Part shown: piece by piece, positions 35,754 through 44,270 of the stretch
Numbering within the stretch: position 1 is the first letter of the stretch
Layout: every line of letters starts with the position of its first letter
Assembly: GCA_002426795.1 (NCBI GenBank)
Contig: DINQ01000008.1
Span: 496,001 to 560,000, forward strand
DNA from: Bacteroidales bacterium UBA5536
GTDB taxonomy: Bacteria; Bacteroidota; Bacteroidia; Bacteroidales; F082
Reading direction: 5' to 3'
DNA length: 64,000 nucleotides
Notes under the pieces: generated by a model
What the model was told of the DNA's origin: nothing
Databases searched by the model: none
Seen by the model: only the letters and a program-made list of their open reading frames with translations
Made by a program: the position numbers and the translations under genes

Positions 35754-37637
35754 TTAATCATTGTGTGTGTAGATCAATGTCTGATTTTGGTATCCTGCCT
35801 TGTCTTCGTACCAATCAGGGAATAACTCACCGCCACTTTCAGCCCAGTCAGCAAACTTAAGATAGGTTTCGGTGATCAACACTTTTTCGACAGGATAATT
35901 AAAGGTAACAGGCAAATCAATTGCCCAAGGAAGATTCGTTGCTGATTGATAATATTTGTTGATAGCGGGATTGCTGTCGTCGAACCATTCGCCAAAATAG
36001 GCGGGATCGTGCAAGGTGGTTGGTTTGTTTCCGGCCAAATGGACTTCGCGTCCGCGTGTTTTATCCACGATTAAAAACGGATTGAATGGCGCAAAACCAA
36101 CTTCTTGAATTGGTGTTGGGTTACCAAACAAAACATATAGCTGACGCATCACAGGCTCAACATATGGCGCTTCGGGAGTTGTATTAACACCAAAACCTCC
36201 TGAAGGCCTGTCAATCATACTGAAGGCATTGTCAAATAAGATAATTACCGCATTCTGTTGTCCCTGTTCCGTTCCGTTTGCATTGAGAGAAATATATGAT
36301 TCTGTGATATTTGTGCCTGTTGCAGACGCAATAGCGTTCGGATCAGTTCCAGGAAACTCAATACCGAAACCATTTTCAAGACTTGCTCCGATAGCTCGTA
36401 CCTGGTAATCCATATAAATCTCAACCAATTCGTTGTCGCCATTCAGCACTTGTTTGAACTGGTAATCCAAAATAAGGTCGTTGAAATCGTAATCTCCCTT
36501 TCCTGGCCACAAATCTTCAAAAGCGAGTGTTCCGAAATCTTCATTGTTCGGATAGTAAACATTAAAAGCTCGCTCACTGTCATTTGGATATTCATCCAAC
36601 TCATCATCCACGCCATCGCCATCGCTATCGGTCGTTGGCCCGGTCGCAATCACATTATCAAAATCAATTGTACCACCATATATATGATTCCAAAGTAGAA
36701 TCTGCACACTTACTGTTCCGACGGGCATGGTCGCTGCTACAGTACGTGTGATCCACCCCCCTGTGTTCCCATCTGTCTCAATACTCCAAAAACCAGTCGA
36801 TTGTCCGGCAGCATCGCGAGAAATCAAAAACAACCAGACAATATTATTTCCATTGCCAGCGGTGCGGAAGTCAGCTGTCAAAGTAATCAAATCTCCAGGT
36901 TGAGCAGGAACCAATTGAGCTACGCCACCATATCGGGCAGGGCTCCTGGTAATTCTTAAGAATCTCTCGCCTCCCTGAATTTGTTGTTGCGCATAATTTA
37001 CACCTAAAGTAGAAGTGATATACCATTTTCCATCTGCATTCATGGGTGAAGACCAGTCAGCAATCACGCCACCAAAGTCGTTATTGGTAAAATCTCCATT
37101 TTCGATCAGATTAACATAAGCCGCACTTTGTTTCATCTGAGATGCCGAAACAGCAGAAATTACCTGATCAGCAACTGCGCTTTTTTCACCTTCGGCAATT
37201 GCCGGAGGATCAAAGTGCATATCGGCGCCATAATCGATCACAATGCCACCTTCTTTAACATATTGGCTTTCAGTAAGGTCGATAGTGACACTTCCAGCAA
37301 TCGAATGCACCCAGAGTTTGGTTGTTGCTGAGGGAACTTTGAAATTCATCTCCAACCTCCCAGAAGCAGGGAACGATGATGAATAAACCAGCTTGATACT
37401 TTCTGAAGGTATTCCGGCATAAACATCGGCACGGTAACTACTGGCATTGAGTGTAACAGAAGAGGGCAGAATCAGCGTAAGCGAAACTTCTTTTGTCGAT
37501 TCGAAAGTGAAACCATCCGGAATGTTCAACTGATCTATAGGGCTTTCTGTTCCAGGATCTGGTCCGTTGTCCTTTGAACAGGAAATAAAAAATGCTGTAA
37601 TGAAAAGTACAGCAACAAATTGTAATATTTTTTTCAT
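35754..37637 (-). CDS. LruC-domain lipoprotein
   Basis: A 627-residue lipoprotein (MKKILQFVAVLFITAFFISC lipobox). Residues ~35-125 are a beta domain. Residues ~176-330 resemble a carbohydrate-binding or galactose-binding-like module (NLIENGDFTNNDFGG, VSVQILLWN, GTIDFDNVIATG). Next is a Ca-binding thrombospondin-3-like stretch (TDSDGDGVDDELDEYPND). It leads into the LruC domain (EDLWPGKGDYDFNDLILDY, YMDYQVRAIGASLENGFGIE), which runs to the C-terminus. LruC domains are widespread in Bacteroidota and Leptospira surface lipoproteins; in Leptospira the LruC protein is seen by host antibodies. Biochemical role unknown. It precedes three T9SS cargo genes on the same strand, but the double hairpin suggests a separate transcript. 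Confidence 0.88.
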   Translation of the reverse strand: MKKILQFVAVLFITAFFISCSKDNGPDPGTESPIDQLNIPDGFTFESTKEVSLTLILPSSVTLNASSYRADVYAGIPSESIKLVYSSSFPASGRLEMNFKVPSATTKLWVHSIAGSVTIDLTESQYVKEGGIVIDYGADMHFDPPAIAEGEKSAVADQVISAVSASQMKQSAAYVNLIENGDFTNNDFGGVIADWSSPMNADGKWYITSTLGVNYAQQQIQGGERFLRITRSPARYGGVAQLVPAQPGDLITLTADFRTAGNGNNIVWLFLISRDAAGQSTGFWSIETDGNTGGWITRTVAATMPVGTVSVQILLWNHIYGGTIDFDNVIATGPTTDSDGDGVDDELDEYPNDSERAFNVYYPNNEDFGTLAFEDLWPGKGDYDFNDLILDYQFKQVLNGDNELVEIYMDYQVRAIGASLENGFGIEFPGTDPNAIASATGTNITESYISLNANGTEQGQQNAVIILFDNAFSMIDRPSGGFGVNTTPEAPYVEPVMRQLYVLFGNPTPIQEVGFAPFNPFLIVDKTRGREVHLAGNKPTTLHDPAYFGEWFDDSNPAINKYYQSATNLPWAIDLPVTFNYPVEKVLITETYLKFADWAESGGELFPDWYEDKAGYQNQTLIYTHND

Positions 37638-37827
37638 GACGTTAGAGTTTTCTATTATTATGCAAGTGTTGTACCAAAACTCAAGAAAAGTTTTTAGTTG
37701 TTGATTAACAATAACTTAAATATTTCCTAAAATCATACTAATTCCAATAATTGGAAATTAATTTTCAAAATTAGATTGAAGCGTGCTTTTCAAAAACCAT
37801 TTCTTCATACAATTGCTAGCTTCACCC

Positions 37828-37835
37828 TATCTTTG
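37828..37835 (+). promoter_or_regulatory. Candidate -7 box
   Basis: TATCTTTG matches TAnnTTTG and lies 46 bases before the ATG of the 176-residue protein. There is no -33 element at standard spacing. Confidence 0.4.
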
Positions 37836-37881
37836 TGCGACTTTTCAAAATTAAGTTATATATCTTAAAAATCAAACAACC

Positions 37882-38412
37882 ATGGAAGGAATCAGTTACG
37901 GAATAGGTTCGCGGGTTAAACACAAAGAGTTTGGTGCGGGAGTAGTTATTCAGGTTTACAGCGACTCCTATGAAATCACTTTTATTAATTATGGTACCAA
38001 AACTATACTAAAATCTTTTACCGGACTTGAATCAATTGATTTTGTTGGGGATGAAACGGATTTACTGAGTTTTGAGAAAGTTGAACGTGTTTTCACCAGG
38101 TTGTTGCGTAAGTATTCAGACATTCAGGAAGTTGTTCCACTTGGAAGTAAATGGAAAAACGGACTTCTTGTATTGCAACCCGGAGATACCAATCTGAAGC
38201 AAAAGGAAATGCCCATTGACACTTTTTTTCATAAAATCGTTATGGTGCGCGATCGCCTGCGTGTGATGGAACAGCGCATCAATGCCTCTGACTTATCAGA
38301 CGAAGAAAAGGTGAATCTGCAGCAATATATCACACGTATTTATGGCAGCCTGACAAGCTTCAATGTTTTGTTTGCCGATAAAGACGACTATTTTGTCGGG
38401 GAGCAAAAGTAA
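37882..38412 (+). CDS. Conserved hypothetical protein with N-terminal Tudor-like barrel
   Basis: A 176-residue cytoplasmic protein. Residues ~5-50 read GIGSRVKHKEFGAGVVIQVYSDSYEITFINYGTKTI, the pattern of the small SH3/Tudor-like barrel found at the C-terminus of UvrD/PcrA helicases, where it contacts RNA polymerase. The rest is mainly helical with many charged residues (MVRDRLRVMEQRINASDLSDEEK) and no motif I know. A link to transcription or nucleic acid is inference from the barrel alone. It stands alone, convergent with the globin gene. Confidence 0.7.
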   Translation: MEGISYGIGSRVKHKEFGAGVVIQVYSDSYEITFINYGTKTILKSFTGLESIDFVGDETDLLSFEKVERVFTRLLRKYSDIQEVVPLGSKWKNGLLVLQPGDTNLKQKEMPIDTFFHKIVMVRDRLRVMEQRINASDLSDEEKVNLQQYITRIYGSLTSFNVLFADKDDYFVGEQK

Positions 38413-38423
38413 AGCTGCCTTAG

Positions 38424-38789
38424 CTATCTGTTTTTCAAGAAATCTGCGGTCTGTACAAAATAGGACCACAGAAAACGCCTCGACTCTTCATCCATCTCAA
38501 CCCGTGCCATAGCATTTGACATGCAACTTAACCATCGATTTTTTGCTTCTTCATCGATTGGAAAAACCATATGTCGCATTCTCAGGCGCGGGTGCCCTCT
38601 TCGTTCTGAATAAGTTGCCGGTCCTCCAAGGTACTGCACCAAAAAAAGGAATAAGCGTCTTTCAGCGGCTTCCAGATCGCCCGGATACATCGGTCTGAGA
38701 ACCTCATCCTCCCGGATGCCTTCATAAAAATATGCCACCAGCAGTTGCAGGTTGCCCTGCCCTATCCGTTGATAATACGTAAGCTCCAT
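38424..38789 (-). CDS. Truncated haemoglobin (group 2-like globin)
   Basis: A 121-residue globin. It matches 2-on-2 haemoglobins of the YjbI/GlbO type: VAYFYEGIREDEVLRPMYPGDLEAAERRL, then FLVQYLGGPATYSERRGHPRLRMRHMVF, where the His of RMRH is the proximal haem ligand. The helix-G tryptophan common to group 2 is represented by NRWLSCM. These proteins bind oxygen or nitric oxide and are thought to handle NO or support oxygen transfer. The gene begins 16 bases after the yidC stop on the same strand, so it is likely co-transcribed with yidC. Confidence 0.88.
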   Translation of the reverse strand: MELTYYQRIGQGNLQLLVAYFYEGIREDEVLRPMYPGDLEAAERRLFLFLVQYLGGPATYSERRGHPRLRMRHMVFPIDEEAKNRWLSCMSNAMARVEMDEESRRFLWSYFVQTADFLKNR

Positions 38790-38805
38790 GATAATTCAGC
38801 AGAAG

Positions 38806-40752
38806 TTATTTTGGCATTTTGTAACCTCTTTGCTTGGCAGCGTCTTCCAACCGTTTCTGGAAACCAGATTTCTTGACTGGTTTCTTTTTATTCTCTTCAA
38901 TCTTTGCACGCAGTTTATCTTCGTTGATGGTCAGACGGAACACATACATCTGGGCAAAAGTAATAAGGTTGGCGAGCAGATAATAGTAGCTTAAACCAGA
39001 GGCATAGTTATTGAACAGCCCAAGGAACATGAGTGGCATCAGGTACATCATGGTTTTCATACCCGGCAGCTGATTGTTCTGCTGCCCCATCATCTCATTA
39101 TTAACATGGGTGTAAATAATGGTAGATATGGTCATCAAAAGAGTAAACAAACTCACGTGGTCACCATAAAATGGCACATCCCAGGGTAAATTCAGGATGC
39201 TGTCGTAGCTCGACAAGTCAGTAGCCCAGAGGAAAGGTTGCTGGCGCAATTCTATACTGGAAGGGAAGAACCTGAACATGGCGATGAGGATGGGCATCTG
39301 GAGCAGCATCGGGATGCATCCAGCCATGGGGTTGGCGCCTGCCTTTTTATAAAGCGCCATTACTGCCTGCTGTTTCTTCATCGCGTCCTCTTTGTTGGGA
39401 TACTTGGCTGAAATTTCGTCAATTTCAGGTTTGAGAACCCTCATTTTAGCCGATGAGTTGTAGGTTTTGTAGGCTATCGGGAACAAAATCATTTTGAGCA
39501 GGATCGTCAACACAAGAATCACAATCCCATAGTTCCAGCCATAGGAGCCCAGGAGGGTGAAAACCGGAATAACGATATACATATTGATCCAGGCCAGCAG
39601 GAAAAAACTCCAGCCCAACGGAATCTGATGCTCCAGTTCAAGTTTATGAGAGCGAAGTTCGTAAAAACTGTTTGGACCAAAATAAAACGACATCGGAATG
39701 ACGACTTCAGGAGAAGGGCTGTAAGGCAATTCTACCGTTGCGTACATAGTTTTCAGATAGCGGGGATTAGCCGGTTGTTCCTGCGTTTGGGTACGCATGT
39801 CGGCATTGTCGAAATAGTTGTCAGCTATCAGGGTTGTAGTAAAAAATCTTTGCTTGAATGAAACCCATTTTACGCGGGTCCTGATAGATTCTTCACTGTC
39901 TTTGGTTTCAGACATGTATTCCACATCGTCGTTCAGGTGCTTATAGTAGATGGTACTACCATTAAAACGGTCGATACTTTTTTCCTGTTTCAGCAGATCA
40001 GCCTTCCAGTCGAGTGACAGAAAATTAGAATTAGAAGCAATAATATCATCCATTCCCTGTAGATGCAGATTAAAATCTACCATATATTCTTTGGGATGAA
40101 TCACGTATTCATAACTGATGTAGCGATTTTGATCGATATTTCCGTTTCCGTCATCAGCAAATAGACGCATGCTGATATTGAGGCTATCGCTGTTTGCAAC
40201 CATCATATTTTGCCTTGCAACAGAAAGAGGTTTTCCGTTCACGTAAGGGGTAAAGAACAGATCTGCAGTATTGATCGTTTTGTTTTGTGAAAAGAATGAA
40301 AGATCGAGCACAGCAGTTTTTGGATCGAAAACAATCAGCGGGAGCGAGTCCCATGTCTGGTATTTCTTCAATTCAACACTCGTTACATAACCACCCTGAG
40401 AGGCAATACCCAGTTTTAGCACATCATTTTCAAAGTAATACACAGTGTCTGAACCTGAAGATGCCATAGCAAAGCGACCAAACCTGTTCTTCTTCTCCTG
40501 AAGCAACTGATCATCATTTTGTTCATTTACAGGCGATTGAACTTCTTCGGCTTTAGATTCCTCATTGAGTTTAGCAACTTCATTCAGGATGCGGACAGAA
40601 TCGGCAACACGCTGCTGCTGTCTGACAAAGGCGATAGAGTCAAGTTTATGCTGACGTTGAGCTAGTTCTTCTTTTGAGGGCGTCATCCAGATTGTATAAC
40701 CCACCAAAATGGCAGCAATGAGGATAAAACCAATGATCGAGTCTCTGTTCAT
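38806..40752 (-). CDS. yidC: Membrane protein insertase YidC
   Basis: A 648-residue insertase that folds proteins into the cytoplasmic membrane with or without SecYEG. Residue 1 begins with a transmembrane segment (SIIGFILIAAILVGYTIWM). A ~320-residue periplasmic domain follows, as in Gram-negative YidC. The conserved C-terminal five-helix core includes GWNYGIVILVLTILLKMILFPIAY, a cytoplasmic hairpin, and MLLQMPILIAMFRFFPSS. The basic C-terminal tail (KKKPVKKSGFQKRLEDAAKQ) is typical of ribosome contact. It follows pyrG on the same strand, a common order in Bacteroidota. Confidence 0.96.
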   Translation of the reverse strand: MNRDSIIGFILIAAILVGYTIWMTPSKEELAQRQHKLDSIAFVRQQQRVADSVRILNEVAKLNEESKAEEVQSPVNEQNDDQLLQEKKNRFGRFAMASSGSDTVYYFENDVLKLGIASQGGYVTSVELKKYQTWDSLPLIVFDPKTAVLDLSFFSQNKTINTADLFFTPYVNGKPLSVARQNMMVANSDSLNISMRLFADDGNGNIDQNRYISYEYVIHPKEYMVDFNLHLQGMDDIIASNSNFLSLDWKADLLKQEKSIDRFNGSTIYYKHLNDDVEYMSETKDSEESIRTRVKWVSFKQRFFTTTLIADNYFDNADMRTQTQEQPANPRYLKTMYATVELPYSPSPEVVIPMSFYFGPNSFYELRSHKLELEHQIPLGWSFFLLAWINMYIVIPVFTLLGSYGWNYGIVILVLTILLKMILFPIAYKTYNSSAKMRVLKPEIDEISAKYPNKEDAMKKQQAVMALYKKAGANPMAGCIPMLLQMPILIAMFRFFPSSIELRQQPFLWATDLSSYDSILNLPWDVPFYGDHVSLFTLLMTISTIIYTHVNNEMMGQQNNQLPGMKTMMYLMPLMFLGLFNNYASGLSYYYLLANLITFAQMYVFRLTINEDKLRAKIEENKKKPVKKSGFQKRLEDAAKQRGYKMPK

Positions 40753-40849
40753 TCAAATAAAATAAAATGGGTTATTCGGCTGCAAAAATAGCAGAAAAAG
40801 GCTTCCAAATGTTAATTCTGTCAGAATACTGAAGTGCAGGATGTATTCA

Positions 40850-42466
40850 TCAGATGTGATCCTTCTGATATTTAAGCATCGCAGCAACAAAACCAACAAA
40901 TAGCGGATGTGGTCTGGCCACAGTACTTTTGTATTCCGGATGAAACTGCACGCCGACAAACCACGGATGATTTTCCAACTCAACTATTTCTACCAAATCG
41001 CCATTGGGATAAATCCCTGTCGTTTTCATACCGCTTGAATTATAAGCATCGCGGTATTGATTATTGAACTCGAAACGGTGCCGATGTCGCTCGTATATCA
41101 TACTTTCTCCGTAAAGCGCATAGGCTTTTGAGCTGCTGTCAAGTTTGCACGGATAAGCCCCCAAACGCATTGTACCACCCATGTTCTCAATATTTTTCTG
41201 ATCTGTCATCAGGTCAATAACCGGGTGTGCAGTTTTTGGATTCATTTCTGTGGAGTGTGCATCTTTGAAGCCTAACACATTGCGACCAAACTCAATCACC
41301 GCGCACTGCATTCCCAGACAAATACCAAGAAAGGGCACAGAATTTTTTCGTGCATATTCAATCGCAAGAATCTTCCCTTCAATTCCACGCGGTCCAAAAC
41401 CCGGCGCCACCAAGATACCATCAACACCAGCCAGTTCTTCCTGCAAGTTATCCGCATTGAGGTGTTCGCTGTGTACACTTTTTATTTTAACCGCACATTC
41501 GTTGGCGACTCCACCATGGATAAAGGATTCATGAATAGATTTGTAGGCATCTTTCAACTCAACATATTTACCAACCAGTGCAACTGTGACCTGAGCTGTA
41601 GGATTAAGCAGACGGTCGAGAAATTTTTTCCAGTTGCTGATATCTATCTTTTGCGGAATTGCTGTATGGGTTTTTCGTAATACCTCAATATCAAGTTTTT
41701 CCTCCAGCATCAATAATGGAACCTCATAAATTGAACTTGCATCAATACTTTCAATGACAGCAGTTTGCTCAACATTGCAAAACTGCGCTATTTTGGCGCG
41801 CAACGACTCATTGAGGTTGTGTTCGGTCCGGCAAACGATAATATCTGGTTGAACTCCCTGCTCCAGCATGGTTTTTACTGAATGCTGTGTGGGTTTCGTT
41901 TTCAGTTCACCAGCGGCAGAAAGATAAGGCACCAGGGTAAGGTGAATAACTGCACAGTCGCGCCCCATTTCCCAACGCATTTGCCTGATGGCCTCAATAA
42001 AAGGGAATGACTCAATGTCACCTACCGTTCCACCAATTTCAGTTATTACAAAATCATACTTTCCCGACTGACCCAATAGGCGAATACAGCGTTTGATTTC
42101 ATCGGTGATGTGTGGAATAACCTGAACAGTTGTGCCAAGGTATTCCCCTTTTCGCTCTTTACTGATCACATTCTGATAAATGCGTCCTGTTGTTACATTA
42201 TTTGCCTGGGAAGTAGGTGTATTCGAAAAGCGCTCGTAATGCCCCAGGTCAAGATCCGTTTCAGCACCATCTTCTGTTACGTAACATTCGCCATGCTCAT
42301 ATGGATTTAGTGTACCAGGATCTACATTGATATATGGATCCAATTTTTGAATGGTTACTGAAAACCCTCTTCCCTGCAGCAGCTTGGCCAAAGATGCTGA
42401 GATAATCCCTTTACCCAAAGAAGATGTCACGCCACCTGTTACGAAGATATATTTTGCTTTTTTCAT
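40850..42466 (-). CDS. pyrG: CTP synthase
   Basis: A 538-residue enzyme that aminates UTP to CTP with ATP and glutamine. The N-terminal amidoligase domain starts KKAKYIFVTGGVTSSLGKGI with its P-loop. It includes DPYINVDPGTLNPYEHGECYVT and the CTP/UTP-binding ITEIGGTVGDIES. The class I glutaminase domain has the nucleophile in FLGICLGMQCAV and the His-Glu pair in GVQFHPEYKS. A GTG at 42487 extends the frame by seven codons, but ATG 42466 gives the standard N-terminus. It lies 97 bases upstream of yidC on the same strand. Confidence 0.97.
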   Translation of the reverse strand: MKKAKYIFVTGGVTSSLGKGIISASLAKLLQGRGFSVTIQKLDPYINVDPGTLNPYEHGECYVTEDGAETDLDLGHYERFSNTPTSQANNVTTGRIYQNVISKERKGEYLGTTVQVIPHITDEIKRCIRLLGQSGKYDFVITEIGGTVGDIESFPFIEAIRQMRWEMGRDCAVIHLTLVPYLSAAGELKTKPTQHSVKTMLEQGVQPDIIVCRTEHNLNESLRAKIAQFCNVEQTAVIESIDASSIYEVPLLMLEEKLDIEVLRKTHTAIPQKIDISNWKKFLDRLLNPTAQVTVALVGKYVELKDAYKSIHESFIHGGVANECAVKIKSVHSEHLNADNLQEELAGVDGILVAPGFGPRGIEGKILAIEYARKNSVPFLGICLGMQCAVIEFGRNVLGFKDAHSTEMNPKTAHPVIDLMTDQKNIENMGGTMRLGAYPCKLDSSSKAYALYGESMIYERHRHRFEFNNQYRDAYNSSGMKTTGIYPNGDLVEIVELENHPWFVGVQFHPEYKSTVARPHPLFVGFVAAMLKYQKDHI

Positions 42467-42616
42467 GCGCTGAATGGTTTTGATCACACCATATAAACAA
42501 AAACAAAAAGTGCCGCAGGCCCAACCATATTCGATCGGGACTTTAGGAAATTATTTTGTCTCATGTTTTTTTGAAATGTGCCTGATTCAGCAGGCAAATT
42601 TAAAACTATTCTCCAC

Positions 42617-42653
42617 TAAAAAAAATAGGGTGCTACAATTTCTTGCAACACCC
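42617..42653 (-). terminator. Rho-independent terminator of the GAPDH gene
   Basis: On the minus strand GGGTG pairs with CACCC, with additional inner pairing TTGCAA/TTGTAG, and is followed by TATTTTTTTT. It lies just after the GAPDH stop at 42674. Confidence 0.8.
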
Positions 42654-42673
42654 CTTTCAACAATCACTTCGGT

Positions 42674-44119
42674 TTAGTAATACCTGTAGCTCTTAACTTT
42701 ACCAATATGGCGCGCCAACCTGATTACCTGACTGGTATATCCAAATTCATTGTCGTACCATAGATAGATTACAGCCGTTTTACCATCATCGGAAACTTTG
42801 GTGGCAGGACTATCAAAGATGCAGGCACACGAATCGCCAATTCCGTCTGATGAGACGAACTCTGTACTGTTGCTGAACCTGATTTGCTCAATCAATGTTC
42901 CTTTTAGGGAAGCATCCAAAAATAATTTATTAAGTTCTTCTGCCGAAGTTGCGCGAGACAGTTCCAGTGTGAGAATTGCCAATGAAACATTGGGGACAGG
43001 TACACGAACAGCATTGCTTGTCAGTTTGCCTTTGAGTGAGGGAATTGCTTTTGCTGCAGCGCTTCCAGCTCCAGTTTCTGTAATTACCATGTTGAGTGGT
43101 GCTGAGCGGCCACGTCTTGATTTTTTGTGGTAATTATCCAGTAAGTTCTGGTCGTTTGTATAGGCATGAATGGTTTCGATATGGCCTTTAACAATTCCCA
43201 TGGTTCGTTCAATGATTTCCAGACCCGGCACGATAGCGTTCGTAGTGCATGAAGCAGCGGAAAAGACGGTTTCGGCATCAACATCTATAGCGCTTTGGTT
43301 TACTCCATAAACGATATTTGGAATATCACCTTTTCCCGGAGCAGTTAGCAAGACTTTGGCTACGCCTTTGGCTTTCAGGTGTCGGCTCAGGCCTTCACGG
43401 TCGCGTAAAACACCGGTGTTATCAATAATCAACGCATCGTAAATGCCTTCGGCTTCATAATCAATGTCTTCGGGTTTACTGGCCGCCAGAAATTTGATGA
43501 TTTGTCCATTGACTACCATGGCATTATTTTCAATATCTTCGTTGGCAACGCCTGCAAAGTGGCCATGTACCGAGTCTTTTCTGAACAAAGAAACGCGTTT
43601 ATGCAAATCTTCTGGCGAATTGCTTCTTGTTACAATTGCCCGAAGTCTGAGGTGTGAGCCATTGCCGGCAAACTGGGTGAGTTCGCGTGCCAAAAGTCGT
43701 CCTATTCTACCAAAACCATAAAGCACCACATCTTGTGTTTTTGTGCTTCGGGGTGGTGCTGCCACGAAAGCTTTCAACTTATCAAGCACAAATGCATTAA
43801 CCGAAGGATATTGGTCTTTTTCATCAGTCCATTCGCTGTTTAACCTCCCAATATCGATGCGCGCAGGGGCAATATCCTCTTCTAGGATCGCTTTTGCAAT
43901 CAAGAGGGAATCCTGAACCCTGACGGGTTTTTTTAAAATAGTTTCGGCCCGGATGTGTTTGTTAAGCACCTTCCCCGAACCGCGGTTCACAAGCACCGAA
44001 CGCAATAAAATCAACTCGATAGATTTATCAAACCAGAGTTTACTCACCACACCGATAAACTCTGTGGCTGCTTTTTCGTTGTCGACCCACGACTTAAGTG
44101 ATTCATTAAATTTTTCCAT
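42674..44119 (-). CDS. Glyceraldehyde-3-phosphate dehydrogenase, long form
   Basis: A 481-residue GAPDH. Residues 1-~125 are an N-terminal extension not found in the classical ~335-residue enzyme. The NAD(P)-binding domain starts DVVLYGFGRIGRLLARELTQ, and the catalytic loop is SAASCTTNAIVP with the active-site Cys at 291. HAYTNDQNLLDNYHKKSRRGRSAPLNM and YLWYDNEFGYTSQVIRLARH are conserved GAPDH blocks. After the first Rossmann strand the sequence runs IVTRSNSPEDL, without the Asp that usually fixes NAD specificity, so NADP use is possible. Such long forms are common in Bacteroidota and may serve gluconeogenesis or NADPH supply; that is inference. A LacI-type palindrome lies over its promoter region at 44192-44205. 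Confidence 0.92.
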   Translation of the reverse strand: MEKFNESLKSWVDNEKAATEFIGVVSKLWFDKSIELILLRSVLVNRGSGKVLNKHIRAETILKKPVRVQDSLLIAKAILEEDIAPARIDIGRLNSEWTDEKDQYPSVNAFVLDKLKAFVAAPPRSTKTQDVVLYGFGRIGRLLARELTQFAGNGSHLRLRAIVTRSNSPEDLHKRVSLFRKDSVHGHFAGVANEDIENNAMVVNGQIIKFLAASKPEDIDYEAEGIYDALIIDNTGVLRDREGLSRHLKAKGVAKVLLTAPGKGDIPNIVYGVNQSAIDVDAETVFSAASCTTNAIVPGLEIIERTMGIVKGHIETIHAYTNDQNLLDNYHKKSRRGRSAPLNMVITETGAGSAAAKAIPSLKGKLTSNAVRVPVPNVSLAILTLELSRATSAEELNKLFLDASLKGTLIEQIRFSNSTEFVSSDGIGDSCACIFDSPATKVSDDGKTAVIYLWYDNEFGYTSQVIRLARHIGKVKSYRYY

Positions 44120-44172
44120 TACGGTTAGTTTGGTTATTATTTAGATTGGTTTATGTTGGCAATAGCGAAAAG

Positions 44173-44205
44173 CAAAAATAAGATTTTATTCCGCAATCGA
44201 TTGCG
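44173..44205 (-). promoter_or_regulatory. GAPDH promoter with LacI-type operator palindrome
   Basis: The minus strand has a TATTTTTG box at 44173-44180. Eleven bases upstream of it lies CGCAATCGATTGCG (44192-44205), a perfect 14-bp palindrome. The CG centre and CGCAA/TTGCG arms match operators of LacI/PurR-family regulators. It covers the expected -33 region, so a bound protein would block transcription. No LacI-family gene is in the window. Confidence 0.55.
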
Positions 44206-44214
44206 CTATGGGAT

Positions 44215-44248
44215 AAAAAAAAAGGTTGTCAATTAGCGACAACCTTTT
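44215..44248 (-). terminator. Rho-independent terminator of the primary sigma factor gene
   Basis: AAAGGTTGTC and GACAACCTTT form a perfect 10-bp stem around a seven-base loop, followed on the minus strand by eight or more T. It lies 23 bases after the sigma factor stop and separates it from GAPDH. Confidence 0.92.
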
Positions 44249-44270
44249 AACGTTTAGAACAGCTTAGATT

